DNA from: DAOUBP01 sp034432655
GTDB lineage: Bacteria > Chloroflexota > Anaerolineae > CG2-30-64-16
Length of the DNA stretch: 51,742 nt
Assembly: GCA_034432655.1 (NCBI GenBank)
Contig: DAOUBP010000155.1
Coordinates: 1-51,742, forward strand
Direction: 5' to 3'
Below are positions 32,407 to 41,149 of the stretch, in pieces; positions within the stretch are counted from its first letter, which is position 1, and each line of letters starts with the position of its first letter. The position numbers and the translations under genes were made by a program. The notes below the pieces were generated by a model. It did not search any database and was not told where the DNA came from. It saw only the letters and a list, made by a program, of their open reading frames with translations.

Positions 32407-33660
32407 ATGGCAGAACTGATTACCATGCCCAAACTGGGCTTCGACATGGCGGAGGGCAAGCTGAGCGAGTGGCTCAAGCAGCCGGGCGAGGCGGTGACCC
32501 AGGGCGAGACGATCCTACTGGTGGAAACCGACAAGGCTACGGTGGAAGTGCCGGCATTCCGCAATGGCGTGTTGCTCCAGGTGTTGGTGCCGGCGGGGGA
32601 AAGCGTCCCCATCGGGACGCCCATCGGGGTCATCGGTGAGGCCGGCGAGACGGTGGACCTGGTAGCGCTGGGTGTGCAGCCTGCCGCGCCGGCAGCCGCC
32701 CCGGCCCCAGCCGTCACACCGGCCGTGGAGCCAACCCCCGAGCCCGTCCCGGCAGCCGCCGGCGCGCCGGTCACCGGCCGCATCAGCGCATCGCCGGTGG
32801 CGGCCCGTATGGCCGGCGAGCTGGGCATTGACCTGCGCAAGGTCACCGGCACCGGGCCGGGCGGCCGCATCATCAAGCGCGACATCGAGGCGTATCTGAC
32901 GCAACTGGAGAAGACCCCGCCGCCACCGCCGCCACCGCCCATGCCGATCCCCTCTTACGAACCGACGGCCGAGGGCTACCGGGTTGAACCGCTGACCGGC
33001 ATGCGCCAGACGATCGCCCGGCGTATGGTGGAAAGCAAAACCCAGGCGCCGCACTTCTATGTCACCATGGAGATTGACATGGCGGCGGCCATGGCGCTGC
33101 GCACACAGATCAACACGCTGCTGCCTGAAGCAGAAAAGATCTCGGTCAATGACCTGGTGGTCAAGGCCGCAGCCGTGGCGTTGCGCCAGTTCCCCAATAT
33201 CAATGCCTCGTTCGCTGCCGACGGCATCCATATCCACGAACAGGTGAACATCGGCCTGGCGGTGGCACGCGAAACGGGCCTGGTGACGGCCGTGTTGCGC
33301 GACTGCGACAAGAAACCGTTGGTACAACTGGCAAAAGAAGCGAAGGAGCTGGTGACGCGCGCCCGCGAGGGTCGGATGAAACCGGACGACATGGTGGGCG
33401 CAACCTTTACCATCAGCAACCTGGGGATGTTCGACGTGGACGAGTTCAGCGCGATCATCACCTTGCCGCAAGCTGCGGCCCTGGCGGTGGGCGCTGTGAA
33501 AAAGGTGCCGGTGGTCAACGCCGACGGGCAGATCGTGGCCGGCACCCGCATGAAGGTGACCCTATCGGCTGACCACCGCGTGACCGACGGCGCCGAGGTG
33601 GCGCAGTTCCTGCAGGCGCTGAAGGCCGCGTTGGAACAGCCGCTGCGGTTGATGATGTAG
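32407..33660 (+). CDS. pdhC: Dihydrolipoamide acyltransferase (E2)
   Basis: The protein of 417 residues has the normal E2 domain order: lipoyl domain (1-76, lipoylated Lys in ETDKATVE near residue 42), Ala/Pro linker, peripheral-subunit-binding domain (SPVAARMAGELGIDLRKVTGTGPGGRIIKRDIEAYL), a Pro-rich linker, and the catalytic domain ending with DHRVTDGAEVAQFL. E2 transfers the acyl group from lipoamide to CoA. A GTG 12 bases upstream is in frame but the ATG at 32407 has GAGGA at the proper distance. It overlaps nothing and starts 8 bases after E1-beta. Confidence 0.95.
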   Translation: MAELITMPKLGFDMAEGKLSEWLKQPGEAVTQGETILLVETDKATVEVPAFRNGVLLQVLVPAGESVPIGTPIGVIGEAGETVDLVALGVQPAAPAAAPAPAVTPAVEPTPEPVPAAAGAPVTGRISASPVAARMAGELGIDLRKVTGTGPGGRIIKRDIEAYLTQLEKTPPPPPPPPMPIPSYEPTAEGYRVEPLTGMRQTIARRMVESKTQAPHFYVTMEIDMAAAMALRTQINTLLPEAEKISVNDLVVKAAAVALRQFPNINASFAADGIHIHEQVNIGLAVARETGLVTAVLRDCDKKPLVQLAKEAKELVTRAREGRMKPDDMVGATFTISNLGMFDVDEFSAIITLPQAAALAVGAVKKVPVVNADGQIVAGTRMKVTLSADHRVTDGAEVAQFLQALKAALEQPLRLMM

Positions 33661-33674
33661 AGGGGCTTTTCGCT

Positions 33675-33740
33675 GCCACGAATTGCACGAATTATACGAA
33701 GTCTTCCTGCGTTCTTCGAGAAATTCGTGTAATTCGTGGC
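33675..33740. repeat. Long imperfect inverted repeat after the E2 gene
   Basis: GCCACGAATTGCACGAATTATACGAAG (33675-33701) pairs with the segment 33714-33740, with most positions complementary. There is no T-run, so it is a dispersed hairpin repeat that may also mark transcript ends. Confidence 0.75.
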
Positions 33741-33758
33741 TACAATCCCGTCAGCGTA

Positions 33759-34763
33759 CTACTCCTTCTCCCTCGCGCCCTGATACAGGATCCCCGCCCG
33801 CTCATCGTTGCGGTCGGTGGCCGGCGGCGGCTCGGGCGACAGCGCCGAAATCTCCGCGCGCCACTCCGGCGTCATCGCCAAATCCAACGCTTGCAGCAAC
33901 GGCTCCAATTGTGCCAGGTTGCGCGCGCCGATGATGGGCGCGGTCACCGCCGGGTGGCCGGCCACCCAGGCCACGGCCAGCGTCGCGGGATGGACGCCGC
34001 GCTCGGCTGCGTGCGCCACGAACCGCGCCACTACCTCCTGATAGCCCGGCACGCTGTAGCGCGTGCGGTGCATGACGTTGGTCAGCAGCCGGCCAACCTC
34101 CGGCGGCCGCTCGCCCAGGTACTTCCCCGTCAACAGGCCGGAACCCAACGGACTGTACGTGATCACGCCCAGCCCCTCGGATGCGGCCAGCGGCAGGATC
34201 TCCACCTCGGCCTGGCGCTTCACCAGGTTGTACATCGGCTGGATGCACTCGAATCGCGCCAACCCGCCCAGCGCCGACAGCCCTAGCGCCTTCGCGATTT
34301 GCCACGCGGCCCAGTTGCTGACGCCGATGTAGAGCACCTTGCCCCCGTGCACCAGGTCGTCCAGTGCGCGGAGGGTCTCGTCCATGGGGGTCAGCGCGTC
34401 GAAGCCGTGGACGAAGTAGAGATCAATCCGGTCGGTCGCCAGCCGGCGCAGGCTGCCCTCTACCGCTTGCATGATGTGCCGCCGCGACAGGCCGCGCTGG
34501 TTGATGTCCGGCCCCATGGGGAAGTGAACCTTGGTCGTGATCACCAGCTCGTCCCGGCTCCCGGCGATCAGCCGGCCCAAGATCTCCTCCGACCGGCCGC
34601 CCGCATAGACGTTGGCGCAATCGAAGAAGTTGATGCCCGCGTCGCGGCAGCGTTTAAACATGGCTGCCGACATGGCCTCGTCGGCATCGCCGCCGAACGA
34701 CATGGTCCCGAAGCACAAGCGCGACACCTGCACGCCCGTGCGGCCCAGAACGCGATATTCCAT
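33759..34763 (-). CDS. Aldo/keto reductase
   Basis: This NADPH-dependent oxidoreductase of 334 residues has a TIM-barrel fold. The tetrad is visible: Asp and Tyr in NFFDCANVYAGGRSEE, Lys in VITTKVHFP and His in YFVHGFD. Further motifs are IGVSNWAAWQIAKAL, FECIQPMYNLVKR and SPLGSGLLTGKYLG. The start at 34763 is preceded by GGAGGAAT and begins MEYRVLGRTG. The sequence is closest to the general AKR/YdhF-YccK type, with no specific substrate. Confidence 0.93.
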   Translation of the reverse strand: MEYRVLGRTGVQVSRLCFGTMSFGGDADEAMSAAMFKRCRDAGINFFDCANVYAGGRSEEILGRLIAGSRDELVITTKVHFPMGPDINQRGLSRRHIMQAVEGSLRRLATDRIDLYFVHGFDALTPMDETLRALDDLVHGGKVLYIGVSNWAAWQIAKALGLSALGGLARFECIQPMYNLVKRQAEVEILPLAASEGLGVITYSPLGSGLLTGKYLGERPPEVGRLLTNVMHRTRYSVPGYQEVVARFVAHAAERGVHPATLAVAWVAGHPAVTAPIIGARNLAQLEPLLQALDLAMTPEWRAEISALSPEPPPATDRNDERAGILYQGAREKE

Positions 34764-34962
34764 ACAGATTCCTCCAATGGCTCTCATCGGGGCAGGTCTT
34801 GCGCCTGCCCGTTGCCCGGCGTGTCCGCCACTTCCGAAAGAGGACGCGGACGAGCGCGAATGAACGCGGATCGGTGATGGGCAGGATCAGCCGTCTGACC
34901 CTCAAAGGGAGCTGCGCCCGGGCGCGAACCCGGTCCTCTTTTCGTATCTCTGCGTCCTATCG

Positions 34963-34968
34963 TATAAT
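34963..34968 (+). promoter_or_regulatory. TATAAT -10 element upstream of the nitroreductase gene
   Basis: A consensus TATAAT lies at 34963-34968, but no good -35 hexamer is visible. The leader would be about 50 bases, with GGAGGG before the start codon. Confidence 0.45.
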
Positions 34969-35023
34969 CCCTCACAATACAATTTCTCACATCCATCTCT
35001 TTATCCATCGTCCGGAGGGACCT

Positions 35024-35539
35024 ATGTCATTCCAGGAACTGATCCGCCAGCGCTACAGCGTGCGCGCCTACAAGCCGGACCCTGTGCCCGACGAGCTGCT
35101 GGCACAGGTGCTAGAAGCCGGCCGGCTGGCGCCGACCGCGGCCAACAAGCAGCCGTTCCGGATCATCGTGATCCACACCCGGGGCCGGGAGGCCGAGCTG
35201 AGCCGCATCTACCACCGTGAGTGGTTCGTCCAGGCGCCGCTGATCCTGTGCGTCTGCACTGTGCCTGCGGAAGCGTGGCGGCGCACGATGTACGATGGCA
35301 AAAGCCACGCGGACGTGGACGCGACCATCGTGATGGATCACATGATCCTGGCTGCGGCTGAGCTGGGGCTGGGCACCTGCTGGATCGCCGCGTTCGATCC
35401 CGTCGCAGCGCGCGCCATCCTGGGGCTGCCACCAGATGTAGAACCGGTGCTGTTCACCCCTTTAGGCTACCCGGCCGATCAGCCGAAGCCCAAAGAACGC
35501 CGGCCCCTTAGCGAGCTTGTCCGTTACGAGCGGTGGTAG
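35024..35539 (+). CDS. Nitroreductase family protein
   Basis: This FMN oxidoreductase of 171 residues starts MSFQELIRQRYSVRAYKPDPVPDE, the conserved (R)xSxRxY FMN-binding start. RLAPTAANKQPFRIIVI, AAAELGLGTCWIAAF and a closing LGYPADQPKPKERRPLSEL segment complete the family. Members reduce nitro compounds, quinones or act on flavins. The start is the ATG with GGAGGG, the earlier in-frame positions being non-conserved. The 3' end overlaps the convergent kinase gene by 32 bases. Confidence 0.94.
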   Translation: MSFQELIRQRYSVRAYKPDPVPDELLAQVLEAGRLAPTAANKQPFRIIVIHTRGREAELSRIYHREWFVQAPLILCVCTVPAEAWRRTMYDGKSHADVDATIVMDHMILAAAELGLGTCWIAAFDPVAARAILGLPPDVEPVLFTPLGYPADQPKPKERRPLSELVRYERW

Positions 35540-36194
35540 CGCTGTTGTTTCCGTTGGCGGGAAAGATGATGTCCTCCTTCCCCGCCAGTTTATCTTGAAT
35601 CCGCCGCACCACGATCTCCAGGTGACGGGGCTTATGTACGAAGTCAAGATCATCGGTGCGGATCGTCAGCACAGGGCAGAGGTCAAAAGTCTGGAGCCAC
35701 TCCTCGTAGAATGTCTCGAGGAGCTGGAGATACCCGGCCGTGATACCGCTCTCGATGCTGCGCCCTCGGCTGCGAATCCGCTCCAGCAACACCGGCACCG
35801 GCGCTTTCAGATAGAGTAAAAGATCAGGCCTGGGCAGGCCGGCCACCACCAGATCGAACACCGCGCGATAGGCGCGATAATCTCGCTCACTCAAATTGCC
35901 CATATGGTGCAACGCGCGCGCAAAGATATGCGCATCCTCGTAGATGCTCCGGTCGGCGATAGCCGACTCGGCCGCGTTGGCCAGGGCCAGATGCAGTTGT
36001 GCCCGGTGCCCCAGGAAGAAAACTTGTAGGTGGAAAGACCACTGGCGCATGTCCGCATAAAAATCCGCCAGGTAGGGATTGTCGGCCACCGACTCGAACG
36101 CAGTGCGCCAACCCAGGCGCGCGCCGATGCGCTCGGTGATGGAGGTCTTTCCGGCCCCGATATTGCCGGCGACGACGATGAAGCGTTTGGTCAC
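35508..36194 (-). CDS. Deoxynucleoside kinase
   Basis: This salvage kinase of 228 residues belongs to the dNK/dGK-dAK family. The P-loop is VAGNIGAGKTS, followed by the DRSIYEDAHIFA (DRS) motif and the LID-region RIRSRGRSIE. It phosphorylates deoxynucleosides using ATP. The substrate preference (dA, dG, dC or dT) is not readable. It is the last gene of the overlapping minus-strand operon, 16 bases after the epimerase, and its 3' end overlaps the nitroreductase gene. Confidence 0.92.
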   Translation of the reverse strand: MTKRFIVVAGNIGAGKTSITERIGARLGWRTAFESVADNPYLADFYADMRQWSFHLQVFFLGHRAQLHLALANAAESAIADRSIYEDAHIFARALHHMGNLSERDYRAYRAVFDLVVAGLPRPDLLLYLKAPVPVLLERIRSRGRSIESGITAGYLQLLETFYEEWLQTFDLCPVLTIRTDDLDFVHKPRHLEIVVRRIQDKLAGKEDIIFPANGNNSATTARNGQAR

Positions 36195-36210
36195 GTCCTG
36201 CTCTCCGTTG

Positions 36211-37089
36211 TCATGGCGAGATGTGACGGGCTGCGCGCGCGATCAGGGCCGCCAGTGGCTCCTCAGCATAGCCGAACTGCGCAAAGTCGGAAGGGAACCT
36301 GCGGCGTCCTTGCTGGATGAGGCCTTGCACATTGACGCTGCTGATGGGCAGCCGGACCAGGGCCTGCTTCTCGAACAGCTGAAGCAGGCCGACCAGCGGC
36401 CGGGCAGGCAGCGGCAAGAAGACGCGACGGAGGTGATAGGCTGCGCAGATGGCCTGCAGCACCGCGCGCAAGGGATAGGGGGTCGGCTGCTGCAGGTTCC
36501 AGGCCCGGCCGCGCAGCCCCTGGCCATCCGACGCGATCGTATCGCGTACCACAGCGCACAAGAAGTCAATCCCCAACACATAGATCAGCTGCGCGCCGTT
36601 GTCCAGGAGCGGCACCACGGGGGAGCGCCGCACTGAATCCACCATGCGGGCGAACATCCCCCCGTCTCCCACCACCACGCCCAGGCGAAAGACGATCTGG
36701 CCGGCCGCCAGGAACCTCTGCTCCAGGGCATGTTTGGCCCGGCCGTAATCAGAGGACGCCTGCGCGTCGGCCGACAGGCTGCTAAGGAAGATCTGCGTGC
36801 CGACCCCGGCCGCCGCGGCTTCCCTCAACCAGCGTGTTGTGCCCTCCACGTTGGTTGCGTAGGCTGCGCTGCCGGCGTCCAGCGCTGCGTGAACGATCGC
36901 GTCCACCGGCTCTTCAGCGAACACATCTGCCAGCCCATCGCCCAGGCGCTTGCGATAGATGCGGTGGAAATCGGCCACAGCCGCGTCTTGCCGCGAAGTG
37001 CCCAGCACACGCCAGCCGGCAGCGCGCAGCACGGCTGCCAGATGGCGGGCGATAAACCCGTTTGCGCCGGTGATCAACACTGTTTTCAT
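36211..37089 (-). CDS. NAD-dependent epimerase/dehydratase-like SDR protein
   Basis: This extended short-chain dehydrogenase of 292 residues has the Rossmann motif ITGANGFIARHLA at the start and the catalytic-pair region SSDYGRAKHALEQ (Tyr, Lys). The glycine motif is that of nucleotide-sugar epimerases. The substrate is unknown. It lies 31 bases downstream of the GMC oxidoreductase gene, which suggests a linked sugar or lipid pathway in this operon. Confidence 0.85.
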   Translation of the reverse strand: MKTVLITGANGFIARHLAAVLRAAGWRVLGTSRQDAAVADFHRIYRKRLGDGLADVFAEEPVDAIVHAALDAGSAAYATNVEGTTRWLREAAAAGVGTQIFLSSLSADAQASSDYGRAKHALEQRFLAAGQIVFRLGVVVGDGGMFARMVDSVRRSPVVPLLDNGAQLIYVLGIDFLCAVVRDTIASDGQGLRGRAWNLQQPTPYPLRAVLQAICAAYHLRRVFLPLPARPLVGLLQLFEKQALVRLPISSVNVQGLIQQGRRRFPSDFAQFGYAEEPLAALIARAARHISP

Positions 37090-37120
37090 CTGGCCCCCAA
37101 CCGCGCTGCCGTTGCTCCCT

Positions 37121-38782
37121 TCACCGGCCGGCTGCTAACCGCCGGGCTGCGGCTTCAGCCACCCGCATGGCATTGCACATCATCCCGAACGACATATTCT
37201 TGGCCGGCAGCGCGCTGAAACACGCCGAGTCGGCGATGTAAACCCTTGCGCTGCCCGCCAGCCGGCCGTCGGGATAGCATTCATAGCGTTCAGGGGACTC
37301 GCGCATCGGCAGCGTGCCGGCGTAATGGATCGCGTGTCCGGTCTGCGGCTTGTAGATGAGCAGGGAGTGAGTCCACATTCCCAGCGACCGCATTGCAGCC
37401 AATAACGGCTTCAGTTTTGGCAAATCAATCGCGTTCGGAGAGCCATGAATGCGCAAGCGACCGCTTTGCTGCAGGGTAAAGCGCGCCGGCGGCTGGATTG
37501 CTGCGGGGAAGAACAGCTGCATCACCAGCATGGCCGGCAACAGCTCGCGCACCAGGGCGAGATTCGCGCGCGCCGACAGCGGAAAACGGCCGTAGAACTC
37601 AGCACGCATGGGCGACGTGATCTCCAGGATGCTGCCCTGGGCTGTGCAACCATAAGTGGACGGCTGCCAGATCAAGTTAAATTGGGTCAGGCCGAAACAG
37701 TGGGTGTCCAGGCCGCGACCGATGCTATTCGGCAGGACGAACGGGATCTGCACAGCCGGGTTTTCCAGTAATTGCAAAGCGGTCGTGTAATCTCCTGCAC
37801 TGCGCAGGACGATCTTTGCTGTGGCGATTGCGCCCGCAGCCAAAACAACCGTTTTGCAAGAAAACTGAACCGGCTCCCCGGTTGACAAGACAGTGGCATG
37901 CACCACGGCCCGATCGGACAGCTCTTCCCACCTCTGAACCAGCAGGCCGGAACGGTAGTCGAGCTGACCGGCGGCGATCAGCTTTTTCAAGGTCAGGGCC
38001 GGGGTATAGAGGTACGGTTGCTCTTGCCAAAACTCGGTATTGCTGTAGTCCACTGCCGGGCGGCCGTCGTACGGCAACGACAGGGCTCCCACGCGGGGCC
38101 GGCCCAAGAAGATGCCCCGCGCCCACAACCGGCGCCGAACGCGCTGGTAACGCGCCAGCACCTGCGCGGCGTTATGCGACAAGCGCAACGGTGGCAACAA
38201 ATCGCGCGCAGCACCGAAGAACGGGGTCAAGTCATCATCCGCACCGCTAATGCCGATCTCACGGGTCAGGACGTCGGCATAGGGGTCAAGATCAGCCGCG
38301 CGGATGGGGAACCCTTCCAGGTCGGCATCCACGAAACGATAGAGCCCGGCCCCCCATGCGTTGGCCAGTCCGCCGAACGCGAAACTCTGGATGGCGTCGA
38401 AGTCGGTAGCGTCAACGGGGCTCAGCGCGACCGCATCCTGGACCACAAATGCCGCATTGGGCGCGTTCAACTTGGCGATGCCGGTCTCGCCCGTGATCAC
38501 ATCGCTGAGCCCGCGGAAATCATCCCCGATCTGCAGATCAAAGCTGTCGTGCTGTTGCCGCCATTCGTACAAATTACCTTCTGCTCGCGGGGCGTTCTCT
38601 TGCGGTCGGATGCCTACATCCAGCATGAGGGGCCGCAAGCCCAGCCGTGCCAGTTGTAAAGCGGCAGCTGTTCCCGCCGCGCCGGAGCCCACAATGATGA
38701 TCTCGCTGTCGAGAGCGGCCTGGGCTGAGACCGCTGCCACCTCGGAAAGCGACGGATACGGACCAGCGCGCACTTCAGTCAC
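37121..38782 (-). CDS. GMC-type FAD oxidoreductase
   Basis: This FAD-dependent dehydrogenase or oxidase of 553 residues has the dinucleotide motif EIIIVGSGAAGTAAALQLARLGL near the start, SFAFGGLANAWGAG, LAAGAIATAKIVLRS and the C-terminal VYIADSACFSALPAKNMSFGMMCNAMRVAE segment, with the Asn typical of the GMC family. The His/Asn active pair is likely in the HYAGTLPM and last regions. I chose the GTG at 38782, which overlaps the upstream gene stop (GTGACTGA). The small protein encoded just before may be its partner, as in gluconate-2-dehydrogenase-like enzymes, but this is a guess. Confidence 0.88.
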   Translation of the reverse strand: MTEVRAGPYPSLSEVAAVSAQAALDSEIIIVGSGAAGTAAALQLARLGLRPLMLDVGIRPQENAPRAEGNLYEWRQQHDSFDLQIGDDFRGLSDVITGETGIAKLNAPNAAFVVQDAVALSPVDATDFDAIQSFAFGGLANAWGAGLYRFVDADLEGFPIRAADLDPYADVLTREIGISGADDDLTPFFGAARDLLPPLRLSHNAAQVLARYQRVRRRLWARGIFLGRPRVGALSLPYDGRPAVDYSNTEFWQEQPYLYTPALTLKKLIAAGQLDYRSGLLVQRWEELSDRAVVHATVLSTGEPVQFSCKTVVLAAGAIATAKIVLRSAGDYTTALQLLENPAVQIPFVLPNSIGRGLDTHCFGLTQFNLIWQPSTYGCTAQGSILEITSPMRAEFYGRFPLSARANLALVRELLPAMLVMQLFFPAAIQPPARFTLQQSGRLRIHGSPNAIDLPKLKPLLAAMRSLGMWTHSLLIYKPQTGHAIHYAGTLPMRESPERYECYPDGRLAGSARVYIADSACFSALPAKNMSFGMMCNAMRVAEAAARRLAAGR

Positions 38783-39206
38783 GGGGCACCTTCTGCAATT
38801 GCCATAACCCGAACGGCAGCTTCCACAGCGTGCGCAACACCGCGCCGGCAATGCGCAACAGCCCGCGCCAGAAACTGCTACGCCGGTTGACGAAATAGGG
38901 CTGGTTCTCGGGCAACGTCTCGGCCAGATAGGCCATCAGGCGGAACTTACGGGTAAGCAGGGGCAGCTGCCCGGTCAGGCGCGCGGCCAGCTCCAAGGCT
39001 TCCGGGTCGGAACAGGCCAGCAAGGCGCGCGTGGCCCGATCCACCTCCGCCTGCGCGGCAGTGCTGTTCAGCATCTTCACAGCGGTCACAAACCGCGCTA
39101 ACAGGACCGGCGACGGCCGGCCGCCGAAGAGCGCGGCGTAGATTTTGCGGCCCTCGGCTTCGCAAAGGGAACAGGGATGAGCATCAACGGCCGACATGCT
39201 GTTCAA
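38775..39206 (-). CDS. Small protein next to GMC oxidoreductase, unknown
   Basis: This protein of 143 residues begins near HPCSLCEAEGRKIYAALFGG and ends with an aromatic, basic helix SFWRGLLRIAGAVLRTLWKLPFGLW that looks amphipathic or membrane-associated. I do not recognise a family. The start is a TTG sharing TTGA with the upstream stop, with GAGG at the right distance. It overlaps the GMC gene by the 8 bases GTGACTGA. The position suggests an accessory subunit of the GMC enzyme. Confidence 0.7.
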   Translation of the reverse strand: MNSMSAVDAHPCSLCEAEGRKIYAALFGGRPSPVLLARFVTAVKMLNSTAAQAEVDRATRALLACSDPEALELAARLTGQLPLLTRKFRLMAYLAETLPENQPYFVNRRSSFWRGLLRIAGAVLRTLWKLPFGLWQLQKVPRD

Positions 39207-39688
39207 AGCTGCCTCATCCAGATCAGGTCATCATGGCCGATGCGGACGGTGCCGTCATCGGCGATAAAACGCTCCGCGGCATCCGCCGGAAAGCTGATCA
39301 GGTCAAAAGGCGCTGTGCGCTTCAATCCGCGCACGGCCTCTGCCACGATGGCGGCCAGCGGGTCGAGCCGGGTGTCCCACTTGGCCAGCGCAAAGTGGGT
39401 CCGCCGATAGCGCCGCGCCAGCGACCGGATCTTCGCCGTAGTGACATCCCCGGCCTCACCCCAAAACCGGGGCTCACCTTGCGCGTCCAGCGCAACCACG
39501 TCCGGCTTGTAGCGGTCACCGATCGCGATCTCCACCGTCAGATCAGGGTACTGCGGCAGATACAACGCCCACAGCAAGGCTTTCATCACCACGTGCGTGG
39601 CGCTTTCATACGGCTTCTTGACGAACACCACCTGCCGGCCGTGGGCGCGCAACGTCCATTTGCGGGGCAGGAAAAGCTCCTCAGTCAC
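39203..39688 (-). CDS. YaeQ-like protein, PD-(D/E)xK nuclease fold
   Basis: This protein of 161 residues has KKPYESATHVVMKALLWALYL, KPDVVALDAQGEPRFWGEAG and TAKIRSLARRYRRTHFALAKW, matching the YaeQ order of motifs (P-D, then W-xE/D-G, then helix with K/R). YaeQ family members have a restriction-endonuclease-like fold. Its function is uncertain. The GTG start overlaps the upstream stop as GTGACTGA, so this and the next gene are probably translated by coupling. Confidence 0.72.
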   Translation of the reverse strand: MTEELFLPRKWTLRAHGRQVVFVKKPYESATHVVMKALLWALYLPQYPDLTVEIAIGDRYKPDVVALDAQGEPRFWGEAGDVTTAKIRSLARRYRRTHFALAKWDTRLDPLAAIVAEAVRGLKRTAPFDLISFPADAAERFIADDGTVRIGHDDLIWMRQL

Positions 39689-40685
39689 CGGGACGCTCCC
39701 GAGCCTGCAACGCCACAGCAGAGCGCGCGGCGGGTATCGGGCTCTGGCCCAGGATCCAGCCCTCGATTTCCCGCACCGTCTCATCCTCCGGCTCGCCGGA
39801 CGGCCGGTACCCCAGGACCACGTTCAACATCCCGAACAGCCCGATAACCGCATCGAAGGGGTCGTCGCCGCCGGCCGCAGGGCCGAAGCCGTCTTGAATG
39901 GCCGCCACCAGCGCCGGCGCCAGCGCAACCCCCGCGTTTGCTGCCCAGGCTAACAGCCGGGGGGCCAACGCGGCCCGATCGGCCTGCCGGCGCTTGCTCC
40001 AACGCTTGCCGCCGTTGATCAACCCCAGGTGATGGTAACACTCGGCAGGGTAGGTTTCGGCCGCCACGATCTGCCCCTCCCCGAGCAACGCGTGCAGCGG
40101 GCCGGCAAAAGGCCACAGGGCCAGCGGCGGACGGCCGGAGCGCAGCGCCGGGGCCAGCACGTCGCGCCAGCCGACGATCGCTGCTTTGCCCGCTTGATTG
40201 GCGCCCAGGGTCCAAAAGAGGGGCGCAGCTGAGCCACGGCCAAAGGTCAGCACGTCACAGCGCCGCCACAAGGCAGCGCCATCCGCCAGCCCCAGGCCGT
40301 CCAGCAGATGCTGGCGCCGCGCGCCGCCCGGCCGTAATGGATAAAACGGCCGGCGCAACCCGATCTGAGGGGGCCGTTCTGCCGGCAGATAGAACGCTGA
40401 CCATTCCCCCATCCCCAGGCGCGGCAACAAATCAAGAAAGCTGGTGATCCCGGCGGCCCGCGCGTAGGCTTGCGGGAGGCCAATGGGGAAGTCAAACCCG
40501 AGGAACACCGCGCCGCCCGCGGCCTCTTCGGCAAGCCACAGCAAAAGTTGCCCAGGCGGGCCGACCGGTTCTGGCGCCGACGCGCAGTAACGGCCATCAG
40601 CCATGAGCCGGGCGCGGGCCAGCCAGCGTTTGTCGGCCCGGCTGCCCCAGTCCGCATGCGCGACCAGGGCGGGCCGGTCCCTCAT
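39681..40685 (-). CDS. Conserved protein with RNase-H-like (DUF429-like) features
   Basis: This protein of 334 residues has HADWGSRADKRWLARARL near the start, VFLGFDFPIGLPQAYA in the middle (an I-D-x-P-(L/I)G-type motif of DUF429 proteins) and a final PAECYHHLGL, DRAALAPRLLAWA and FDAVIGLFGM. The layout resembles DUF429 proteins, which have an RNase-H-like core, though the match is not strong. The function is unknown. It starts with an ATGA overlap with the upstream DUF423 gene. Confidence 0.55.
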   Translation of the reverse strand: MRDRPALVAHADWGSRADKRWLARARLMADGRYCASAPEPVGPPGQLLLWLAEEAAGGAVFLGFDFPIGLPQAYARAAGITSFLDLLPRLGMGEWSAFYLPAERPPQIGLRRPFYPLRPGGARRQHLLDGLGLADGAALWRRCDVLTFGRGSAAPLFWTLGANQAGKAAIVGWRDVLAPALRSGRPPLALWPFAGPLHALLGEGQIVAAETYPAECYHHLGLINGGKRWSKRRQADRAALAPRLLAWAANAGVALAPALVAAIQDGFGPAAGGDDPFDAVIGLFGMLNVVLGYRPSGEPEDETVREIEGWILGQSPIPAARSAVALQARERPGD

Positions 40686-41053
40686 CTGCGCCATGCGGCC
40701 AACGCCAGACATAGCCAGCCGACCACAAACGCCACCCCGCCCAACGGGGTGATCGCGCCCAGCCAGCGCGCGCCCGTCAACGAGAGCAAGTAGAGGCTGA
40801 ACGAGAAAAGGATCGTGCCGGCCACAAACAGCCAGCCTGCAGCGACCGGCCAGGGCGATCCCGGCCACCGGGCCACAACCCACGCCACAACTAACAACGC
40901 CAGGGCATGGTACATGTGATAGCGCACGCCGGTCTCAAAGGTTGTCAGCAGATCGGCCGCCAGCCTGGCCCGCAGCCCATGCGCGCCGAATGCGCCCAGG
41001 GCCACCGCCAGGCCGCCGGATAATGCACCCAAGATAAGAAAGACACGCTCCAT
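40682..41053 (-). CDS. DUF423 family membrane protein
   Basis: This small membrane protein of 123 residues has four hydrophobic helices. Signatures are LGALSGGLAVALGAFGAHGLRARL (the GAFGAHGL motif), TGVRYHMYHALALL and SLTGARWLGAITPLGGVAFVVGW. No function is known for DUF423. It begins the seven-gene overlapping operon; the upstream ATG reading of nine extra codons is less likely because family proteins start here. Confidence 0.92.
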   Translation of the reverse strand: MERVFLILGALSGGLAVALGAFGAHGLRARLAADLLTTFETGVRYHMYHALALLVVAWVVARWPGSPWPVAAGWLFVAGTILFSFSLYLLSLTGARWLGAITPLGGVAFVVGWLCLALAAWRR

Positions 41054-41149
41054 AGCTAATCTCAACTCATCGCTCAGCAAACTCGCCTGGATTTCTGGCT
41101 GTGCGGTTTCTCCCCTTCACACCTTGGTCTCGTAGTACAAGATTGACCG

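Noticed and set aside
33683..33934. Small plus-strand ORF after the E2 gene
   Set aside because: It starts in the inverted repeat at 33675-33740 and then runs antisense through the aldo/keto reductase 3' end.
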